DNA of 6,564 bases, taken from positions 1 to 6,564 of the forward strand of contig JAHFRO010000062.1 of the NCBI GenBank assembly GCA_023266245.1. The letters are read 5' to 3'. This DNA is from Betaproteobacteria bacterium. GTDB taxonomy: Bacteria; Pseudomonadota; Gammaproteobacteria; Burkholderiales; SG8-41. The number at the start of each line of letters is the position of its first letter. Position 1 is the stretch's first letter. Below, in pieces: positions 1-6,564 of this stretch. The translations under genes were made by a program, and so were the position numbers. A model generated the notes under the pieces. That model saw nothing but the letters and a program-made list of their open reading frames with translations, had not been told where the DNA came from and did no database searches.

Positions 1-2
1 TC

Positions 3-1337
3 CGCGGCATCGTCGGTCGCACGCTGAGCGCCGGCATCGTCGAGACGATCGGACAGGCGATCGGCTCGGAGGCCCTTGCCCGCGGCCGGCCTGCGGTCGC
101 CATCGGGCGCGACGGGCGCCATTCCGGGCCCGAGCTGTCCGCCGCGCTCGCCGGAGGACTGCGGAAAAGCGGCGTTGACGTGATTGACGTCGGGCAGGTC
201 ACCACCCCGATGCTCTACTTTGCCGCCCACCATCTCGACACGCTGTCTGGCGTGATGGTGACCGGCTCGCACAATCCGCCGGAGTACAACGGGCTGAAGG
301 TGATGCTGGGGGGAGAAACGCTCTCGGGCGAGGCGATCCAGCAGCTGCGGGCGCGCATCGAGCAGGGAAAATTGGCGCTCGGCGCGGGCGGCTACCGCAG
401 CGCCGACGTGCGCGAGCCGTATCTAGACCGGATCGCGGGCGACATCAAGCTGGCGCGGCCGATGAAGCTGGTGGTGGACTGCGGCAACGGCGTGGCGGGC
501 GCCACCGCGCCCGAGCTCTACCGCCGGCTGGGCTGCGAGGTCACCGAGTTATTTTGCGAAGTGGACGGGAGCTTCCCCAACCACCATCCCGATCCGTCGC
601 AGCCGAAGAACCTCGTCGACGTGCAGAATGCGCTCGCGGCGGGCGGGGGGGAGCTCGGGCTCGCATTCGACGGCGACGGCGACCGCCTCGGCGTGGTGAC
701 CCGCAGCGGGAAGATCATCTACCCCGACCGCCAGCTGATGCTGCTTGCCGCCGACGTGCTCAAGCGCCAGCCAGGTGCGCAGATCATCTTCGACGTGAAA
801 TCCACGCGAAACTTGTTCGCGTGGATTAGACAGCACGGTGGCGAGCCGCTGCTATGGAAGACGGGGCATTCCTTAATCAAGCAGAAGCTCATGGAAACGG
901 GGGCACCGCTCGCGGGCGAGATGAGCGGGCATTTCTTCTTCAAGGAACGCTGGTACGGGTTCGACGACGCGCTTTATGCCGGGGCGCGGCTGCTCGAAAT
1001 CCTCTCGCGCGAGCGCGATCCGAGCGCGGCGCTGGAGGCCCTGCCCGATGCGGTGAGCACGCCCGAGCTGCACTTGCGGCTCAAGGAGGGCGAGAACTAC
1101 GCGCTGATCGAGGAACTCAAGAAAACCGCGCGCTTTGACGGCGCGCGCGAAGTGATCACGCTCGACGGGCTGCGCGTGGAATTCGCCGACGGCTTCGGGC
1201 TCGCCCGCCCGTCGAACACGACGCCGGTCGTGGTGCTGCGCTTCGAGGCCGACGACGAGGCCGCGCTCAAGCGCATCCAGGAGGATTTCCGCCGCGCGCT
1301 GCTCGCGGTAAAACCCGACGCCGTGCTGCCGTTCTGA
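3..1337 (+). CDS. algC: Phosphomannomutase/phosphoglucomutase, AlgC type (5' end outside window)
   Basis: This enzyme interconverts hexose 6-phosphate and 1-phosphate (mannose or glucose) in the cytoplasm, feeding GDP-mannose or UDP-glucose synthesis for LPS and exopolysaccharide. The frame is open from base 3 and begins RGIVGRTL, which is the family's N-terminal YDIRGIVG region with its start missing; 444 residues are visible. All four active-site loops are present: the phosphoserine loop TGSHNPP (Ser at residue 89, bases 267-269), the metal loop DGDGDR (223-228, bases 669-686), the sugar loop GEMSGH (305-310, bases 915-932) and the phosphate loop RPSNTTP (402-408, bases 1206-1226). Lys266 and His289 also occupy substrate-site positions. 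Each matches P. aeruginosa AlgC (463 aa; Ser108, Asp242, Lys285, His308, Glu325, Arg421) with a constant offset of 19, so about 19 residues are missing. A GTG at 180 is an internal codon, not the start. Mannose versus glucose preference cannot be read from sequence. Confidence 0.96.
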   Translation, partial: RGIVGRTLSAGIVETIGQAIGSEALARGRPAVAIGRDGRHSGPELSAALAGGLRKSGVDVIDVGQVTTPMLYFAAHHLDTLSGVMVTGSHNPPEYNGLKVMLGGETLSGEAIQQLRARIEQGKLALGAGGYRSADVREPYLDRIAGDIKLARPMKLVVDCGNGVAGATAPELYRRLGCEVTELFCEVDGSFPNHHPDPSQPKNLVDVQNALAAGGGELGLAFDGDGDRLGVVTRSGKIIYPDRQLMLLAADVLKRQPGAQIIFDVKSTRNLFAWIRQHGGEPLLWKTGHSLIKQKLMETGAPLAGEMSGHFFFKERWYGFDDALYAGARLLEILSRERDPSAALEALPDAVSTPELHLRLKEGENYALIEELKKTARFDGAREVITLDGLRVEFADGFGLARPSNTTPVVVLRFEADDEAALKRIQEDFRRALLAVKPDAVLPF

Positions 1338-1388
1338 ACAATGCGTGGCGGCCGCAGCGTGCAAGCGAGGAAAACGCCGCGCTGCCAA
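1338..1388. other. Convergent intergenic gap, no clear terminator
   Basis: This 51-nt gap separates the 3' ends of the phosphohexomutase gene (+) and the membrane-protein gene (-). It can form competing imperfect stems, for example GCAGCG at 1354-1359 with CGCTGC at 1380-1385, or bases 1346-1352 with 1381-1387. The loops are long and neither strand has a T-tract, so a standard intrinsic terminator is not supported. Confidence 0.4.
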
Positions 1389-1853
1389 TCACAATCCCGC
1401 GAACACCCGATAGGCTGCGGCGGCAGCTACGCCGAATACGATGTGAGTAACCAGGGTGATCCAACCGCGCACTTCGGCAAACCAGGGAAAAATGGCGGTG
1501 AATCCGTACAAGTTGACAACGTAAAGCGCCATGCCGAACAGCGCGCCGATCAGCGCGGCAACGCCGGCGCCGGTGCGCACTGTCATCATCGCGACGATCA
1601 CGCCGTATCCGATCGAAAGCCCGAAGTGTATGACGGTGGCGATCAGCATGACGCCGGCGCTAGAAGTAGCGGCGGGCGGCAACACGTCCCGTCCCAGCAC
1701 GATGGCGGCGGTGAGGCGCGCATCCCTGAGGAGCAGAGTCCCAACCGGGGCCTCGGCAAACAGGAGCCACATGAGTAGCTGCGCCAGCGTGGCGAGGATG
1801 CCGGCGGCAATGCCTGCCCAGATTGCAGCAGGCCATTTAACCGCAGGATACAT
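1389..1853 (-). CDS. Four-helix inner-membrane protein, unknown function
   Basis: A 154-residue hydrophobic protein of unknown function. Four membrane segments can be read: about 10-32, 68-90, 96-120 and 131-152. Between TM1 and TM2 is a polar stretch containing LLRDARLTAAIVLGRDVLPP (41-60). TM3 ends in VVNLYGFTAIFPWF, and TM2 and TM4 each carry a histidine (His76, His137). From memory, close relatives in Betaproteobacteria are sometimes labelled 'sodium:proline symporter', but four helices in 154 residues is far too short for that transporter, so I would not use the name. The frame is open for 36 further codons upstream, but those overlap the SRPBCC gene in another frame. The ATG at 1853 lies one base after the TGA of that gene (TGA-C-ATG), which fits translational coupling and sets the start. 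It is the last gene of the minus-strand run. Confidence 0.82.
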   Translation of the reverse strand: MYPAVKWPAAIWAGIAAGILATLAQLLMWLLFAEAPVGTLLLRDARLTAAIVLGRDVLPPAATSSAGVMLIATVIHFGLSIGYGVIVAMMTVRTGAGVAALIGALFGMALYVVNLYGFTAIFPWFAEVRGWITLVTHIVFGVAAAAAYRVFAGL

Positions 1854-1854
1854 G

Positions 1855-2334
1855 TCAGTCGTGCGCGAAGCCGACCAGCCGGGCGTTGAGCAGCCGCGCG
1901 AGCCCCTTGCCGCCCTCGCGCATGACGAAGTCGTGATTCCATTTAAACAGCGGACGGGCAACCGGCGCCAGCAGGTTCATCCAGCGCTTGGTGGTGCGCA
2001 CGCGCCATTCATACCGCACCACGGTCGCGCAGCCTTCGTCCGCAAAATACCAGCGCCCGATGCCCTCAAGCTCGCCGTTGGCAACCCCTTCAAGCGCAGC
2101 GAGCGGCTTGACGCGTACCACCCGGACGGTGAACGTCAGCGTGTAGGGCAGCAGTCCTTTCCAGGTGTAACGCTGCAGGCTGCCGACACCCAGTTCATCG
2201 CCAAGTTCGAGCTCGACAACGTCTTTCACGCCCCGCCACCAGCTTGGCCAGCGCGCGGGGCGACAAATGGCTTCGTACACCCGCTGCACGGGTGCGTCGA
2301 TCCGCCAGATGGTAATCAGCCGGTACTCCGCCAT
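1855..2334 (-). CDS. SRPBCC (START/polyketide cyclase-like) family protein
   Basis: A 159-residue protein with no signal peptide, so probably cytoplasmic. The pattern is that of the SRPBCC helix-grip fold. It opens with a first strand YRLITIWRIDAPVQRVYEAI (4-23) and a tryptophan-rich turn RWPSWWRGVKDVVEL (28-42). Strands follow through TWKGLLPYTLTF (57-68) and GELEGIGRWYF (87-97), then a long C-terminal helix (about 131-150). The fold encloses a hydrophobic pocket; members bind lipids, polyketides or aromatic compounds, and no catalytic residue can be assigned here. ATG at 2334 is preceded by GAGGA (complement of 2344-2348) with a 9-nt spacer. It lies 36 nt after the LolA-like gene and ends one base before the membrane-protein start. 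Databases may call such proteins 'polyketide cyclase'; there is no polyketide gene here to support that activity. Confidence 0.87.
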   Translation of the reverse strand: MAEYRLITIWRIDAPVQRVYEAICRPARWPSWWRGVKDVVELELGDELGVGSLQRYTWKGLLPYTLTFTVRVVRVKPLAALEGVANGELEGIGRWYFADEGCATVVRYEWRVRTTKRWMNLLAPVARPLFKWNHDFVMREGGKGLARLLNARLVGFAHD

Positions 2335-2370
2335 CGGTGCCCGTCCTCGACTGAAGCAGTGGTGGATCGG

Positions 2371-2991
2371 CTAGGGATTGAACAGCTCATCCGCAAGCAT
2401 GACGTTGATCTGCAAGCCGTCCATCACGACCGTTTCGATCACGTCATCGCTGACGTCGCGGCTCACGACCTTCACCGGCAGCAGGGTGCCGCTATCGAGC
2501 CAGAGTTCGTACCGGTGCACATTGCTCACGACGAAATCGCCCTTGCCCGCGACGGCGAGACGCACCGTCTTAATCCCGGCGACGAGCTCCTCGCCGAGAA
2601 TTGTTGTCTCTCCATTGTGTTGCAACGTCTTGACGTTGTCGAGCAGCGCGCCGAGATCCGACTTGTCGACACGCTGCCCGGTGGGGCTCTGCACCAAGCG
2701 GTTTTCCGGGCTTAACTTCAGCGACAGAAGCCTGCCGCCAAAAGGCCAGAGCCGAACCTCTTTAGTCAGCGGGTTATAAATCAACACTGCTCCCTTGTGC
2801 GGCTGAACAAAATCCATTCTGACAAATCCCGGTTTCCGGTAGGAATAGCGGATGATGTCAGACTGGTTGCCGTAGGAAGATTTGAGCACCACCTGATACG
2901 AGTCTAGCGTGCGGTAACGCTCGATGGCAGCGCCAATGGGATCCATGCTGTCGGCTGCCAGTGCAGCCAGCACAAGCAATGCCGAGATCAT
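2371..2991 (-). CDS. LolA-like outer-membrane lipoprotein-sorting family protein
   Basis: A 206-residue protein resembling the LolA/LolB-fold group annotated 'outer membrane lipoprotein-sorting protein'. After a hydrophobic N-terminus comes a helix, IGAAIERYRTLDSYQVVLKS (19-38). Repeated beta strands follow: IIRYSYRKPGFVRMDFV (46-62), GAVLIYNPLTKEVRLWPF (67-84) and YELWLDSGTLLPVKVVSR (161-178). These would form the half-barrel that holds acyl chains in LolA. It is not the housekeeping lolA, which is usually linked to ftsK/rarA and has a different length and N-terminus. The signal sequence (residues 1-14) is short and has no Lys or Arg, yet nothing longer is possible because an in-frame TAG lies two codons upstream. 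No Shine-Dalgarno sequence is visible; the ATG starts 3 nt after the cupredoxin stop, so coupled translation is likely. Ligand and partner are unknown. Confidence 0.82.
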   Translation of the reverse strand: MISALLVLAALAADSMDPIGAAIERYRTLDSYQVVLKSSYGNQSDIIRYSYRKPGFVRMDFVQPHKGAVLIYNPLTKEVRLWPFGGRLLSLKLSPENRLVQSPTGQRVDKSDLGALLDNVKTLQHNGETTILGEELVAGIKTVRLAVAGKGDFVVSNVHRYELWLDSGTLLPVKVVSRDVSDDVIETVVMDGLQINVMLADELFNP

Positions 2992-2994
2992 TTT

Positions 2995-3414
2995 CTATGG
3001 AACGACTTCAAGAACCCCTTCCATGCCTCTTTCGCGGTGGCTGGCGAAGAACAGCAGTTTGTTGCTGCAGTAAAGCGGATACTTGCCGACCGCCGTGGCG
3101 GTGAACGCGATCTTCTTGATCTCTGTGGCGAGTTCTTCGTCCACCGCGATGCCCGCCTCCGGCGCCTTGATGACCAGATTGTGCGGCACAATGCCCGCTT
3201 CACGGCTCGCCGAAAGCTCCACCGGCACGTTCACTTTCACGATGATGTGATAGGGTTTGAAAAAATAGCCGCCGCCGACAATGCGGACGCGCTGCACCCC
3301 GTCCTGGTCAATGTTCGCGACATAAGTTTCCTTCTGCTTTTGCGCGTAGGTGACCGCCGAGCCCGACACGGACAAGCAAAGGCAGCAGACCAGCAACAGG
3401 ACCGATCGTCTCAT
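2995..3414 (-). CDS. Exported cupredoxin-domain protein
   Basis: A 139-residue secreted protein. Residues 1-24 form a signal peptide (basic MRRS, hydrophobic core, likely cleavage after VTYA). The rest is a single cupredoxin domain. Its candidate type 1 copper ligands are His78 in VPHNLVI (the plastocyanin PHN motif), Cys116 in YPLYC, His126 in ASHRERG and Met131 in GMEG. His-x4-Met matches plastocyanin, but Cys-x9-His is much longer than the usual two to four residues. The mature protein should act in the periplasm in electron transfer, copper binding or copper sensing; no redox partner is in the window. The ATG at 3414 has a purine-rich GGGGAG (complement of 3421-3426) at a 6-nt spacing. 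It is followed after TAG-AAA by the LolA-like gene in the same frame, and preceded by a 50-nt gap holding a hairpin. Confidence 0.87.
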   Translation of the reverse strand: MRRSVLLLVCCLCLSVSGSAVTYAQKQKETYVANIDQDGVQRVRIVGGGYFFKPYHIIVKVNVPVELSASREAGIVPHNLVIKAPEAGIAVDEELATEIKKIAFTATAVGKYPLYCSNKLLFFASHRERGMEGVLEVVP

Positions 3415-3433
3415 GTTTGTCTCCCCCGGCTTT

Positions 3434-3453
3434 TCGGCCTCCGCGCAGGCCGA
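3434..3453 (-). other. Perfect 7-bp inverted repeat upstream of the cupredoxin gene
   Basis: TCGGCCT at 3434-3440 pairs exactly with AGGCCGA at 3447-3453 around a 6-nt loop (CCGCGC). It lies between the stop of the small exported protein and the cupredoxin ribosome-binding site. Read in the direction of the genes, the stem is followed by AAAAG, not a U-tract, so it is a poor intrinsic terminator. It could be an mRNA processing or stability element that separates expression of the two genes. The opposite strand has only three T residues after the stem, and no + strand gene reads into it. Confidence 0.45.
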
Positions 3454-3464
3454 TTTCCTATACC

Positions 3465-3773
3465 TCAGCGCCTGGCGGGATTGAGCGTGCCGCGGTTATA
3501 GTCCTTATCGCCCGGCATCACACAGCGACCGATGCCGAACAGCCGTCCCTGCGCTCCCGGCGGACAACCCTGATTTTCGGGATATTGTTCAGCGACTTTC
3601 CGCGCCTCGGCAGCTTTTTGCTGATTCACGTACTCCCAGCGGCCGTTGGGATAGAGCAACACCTTGTCCCCGTTCACGGTGGTTGCTTCAATCGTCTGCG
3701 CGACCGCCGGCGACGCGACGAGCAGCAGCATGCCGGCGGCAAACATCAACAAGAACTGGTTTCCACCGTTCAC
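3465..3773 (-). CDS. Small exported protein, unknown function
   Basis: A 102-residue protein that I do not recognise as a named family. The N-terminus is a signal peptide with hydrophobic core (7-20) and likely cleavage after SPAVA (residue 25). The mature part begins with TVNGDKVLLYPNGRWEYV (32-49), a short beta-hairpin motif common in small periplasmic proteins. Next is a charged helix QQKAAEARKVAEQY (51-64) and a tail with two cysteines, Cys70 and Cys84, which could form a disulfide in the periplasm. The start is uncertain. GTG at 3773 is the first possible codon after an in-frame TGA and lies inside a heptanucleotide repeat; ATG at 3746 or 3731 would give a shorter signal sequence without a good Shine-Dalgarno. 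No candidate has a basic n-region. It follows alaS by 26 nt and precedes the cupredoxin gene. Confidence 0.72.
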   Translation of the reverse strand: MNGGNQFLLMFAAGMLLLVASPAVAQTIEATTVNGDKVLLYPNGRWEYVNQQKAAEARKVAEQYPENQGCPPGAQGRLFGIGRCVMPGDKDYNRGTLNPARR

Positions 3774-3795
3774 TGTTCACCGTTCACCGTTCACC
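3761..3795 (-). repeat. Heptanucleotide tandem repeat (GGTGAAC)n
   Basis: Five head-to-tail 7-mers on the minus strand: three exact GGTGAAC units (3795-3775), one with a single change (AGTGAAC, 3774-3768) and one degenerate unit (GGTGGAA, 3767-3761). The array fills most of the gap between the alaS stop and the next gene and runs into that gene's first codons. The fourth unit contains the GTG at 3773, and the GGTGA of the second unit lies 10 nt upstream of it, where a Shine-Dalgarno would act. Confidence 0.9.
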
Positions 3796-3799
3796 GGCC

Positions 3800-6415
<2,616 letters not shown>

Positions 6416-6422
6416 CGGACTG

Positions 6423-6427
6423 CCCCT
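6423..6427 (-). promoter_or_regulatory. alaS ribosome-binding site
   Basis: AGGGG on the minus strand, 7 nt before the ATG at 6415. It supports the start giving 871 residues over a longer open frame that reaches 6472. No promoter is apparent in the 28 nt between the preceding stop and this start, so transcription probably begins further upstream, outside the window or within the upstream gene. Confidence 0.65.
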
Positions 6428-6443
6428 GCCAAGACCCGCAACA

Positions 6444-6563
6444 TTACCGCAATCGTTCCGTTTCTTCCACACGCAGTCCCATAGATTGTCCGCCCACGAT
6501 CACGGCGCTTTTCACGGTTCCTTTCAGCACGACCGTGTCGTTGGCCGCGGGCAGATTGCCGCC
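6444..6563 (-). CDS. C-terminal end of an unrecognised protein (start outside window)
   Basis: The last 39 codons of a frame that enters from the window's right edge and ends at TAA (complement of 6444-6446), 28 nt before alaS. The visible sequence has alternating hydrophobic strands, NDTVVLKGTVKSAVIVGG (8-25), then GLRVEETERLR at the end. This resembles the end of a small beta-rich domain, but I do not recognise the family. It does not look like the end of RecX, which often precedes alaS in Proteobacteria. Of the three minus-strand frames here, one is stopped early and one gives an arginine-rich shadow sequence, so this is the most protein-like. Confidence is limited by the short length. Confidence 0.5.
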   Translation of the reverse strand, partial: GGNLPAANDTVVLKGTVKSAVIVGGQSMGLRVEETERLR

Positions 6564-6564
6564 G

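Noticed and set aside
1346..1387. A terminator shared by the convergent genes
   Set aside because: The stems are imperfect, compete with each other, have loops of 16-28 nt and lack a T-tract on either strand.
1389..1853. Naming the four-TM protein a sodium:proline symporter
   Set aside because: That label may circulate for relatives, but the protein has about four helices in 154 residues, while sodium:solute symporters have more than ten helices and a different sodium-site signature.
1531..2715. A 394-codon open frame on the + strand opposite the SRPBCC, membrane-protein and LolA-like genes
   Set aside because: It spans three minus-strand genes and their junctions, and shows no recognisable domain. 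The opposite-strand products have folds, signal sequences and ribosome-binding sites.
2371..2991. Calling the LolA-like gene the housekeeping lolA
   Set aside because: The neighbours are not the usual lolA neighbours, the signal sequence is atypical, and the similarity is to the wider lipoprotein-sorting group rather than to LolA itself.
3495..3530. A possible sigma-70 promoter for the cupredoxin gene (TATAAC as -10, complement of 3495-3500)
   Set aside because: The -10 is good, but the matching -35 position reads GTGTGA, only three of six matches, and the site lies inside the coding sequence of the small exported protein. A second TATAGG nearer the gene has an even weaker -35.
6416..6472. 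A longer AlaRS with 19 extra N-terminal residues
   Set aside because: The extension (MWKKRNDCGNVAGLGRGSP) is not part of the conserved AlaRS N-terminus and overlaps the end of the upstream gene. The ATG at 6415 has a well-placed AGGGG.

Overview
The window is high-GC bacterial DNA, most likely betaproteobacterial. The grounds for that are an AlgC-type phosphohexomutase with residue spacing identical to the Pseudomonas protein, a bacterial alaS of usual length, and several small envelope proteins of types I associate with Beta- and Gammaproteobacteria. The assignment is inference; no rRNA or other firm marker is present. No tRNA, CRISPR array, insertion sequence or phage gene was seen.

Layout. 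A phosphomannomutase/phosphoglucomutase gene (positions 3-1337, + strand, first ~19 residues outside the window) converges on a run of minus-strand genes. In transcription order these are: the last 39 codons of an unrecognised gene (6563-6444), alaS (6415-3800), a small exported protein (3773-3465), an exported cupredoxin (3414-2995), a LolA-like exported protein (2991-2371), an SRPBCC-fold protein (2334-1855) and a four-helix membrane protein (1853-1389). The gaps between the minus-strand genes are 28, 26, 50, 3, 36 and 1 nt, so the run could be one transcription unit, or alaS plus a five-gene envelope cassette. Coding density is close to complete; no stretch over 100 nt lacks a gene.

Function. 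The phosphohexomutase supplies mannose-1-P/glucose-1-P for surface polysaccharide, and AlaRS charges tRNA-Ala; both look ordinary and intact apart from the window edge. The five-gene block is the less-understood part. It joins a periplasmic copper-site protein with an unusually long Cys-His loop, a LolA-fold protein that would bind hydrophobic ligands or lipoproteins, a START/SRPBCC hydrophobic-pocket protein and a four-TM protein with two histidines at matching depth in TM2 and TM4. A shared role in the envelope, possibly handling a lipid or a redox cofactor, is an inference from context and is not shown by the sequence.

Non-coding features worth reading are a heptanucleotide tandem repeat (3761-3795) that contains the apparent start codon of the small exported protein, and a perfect 7-bp inverted repeat (3434-3453) just upstream of the cupredoxin ribosome-binding site.
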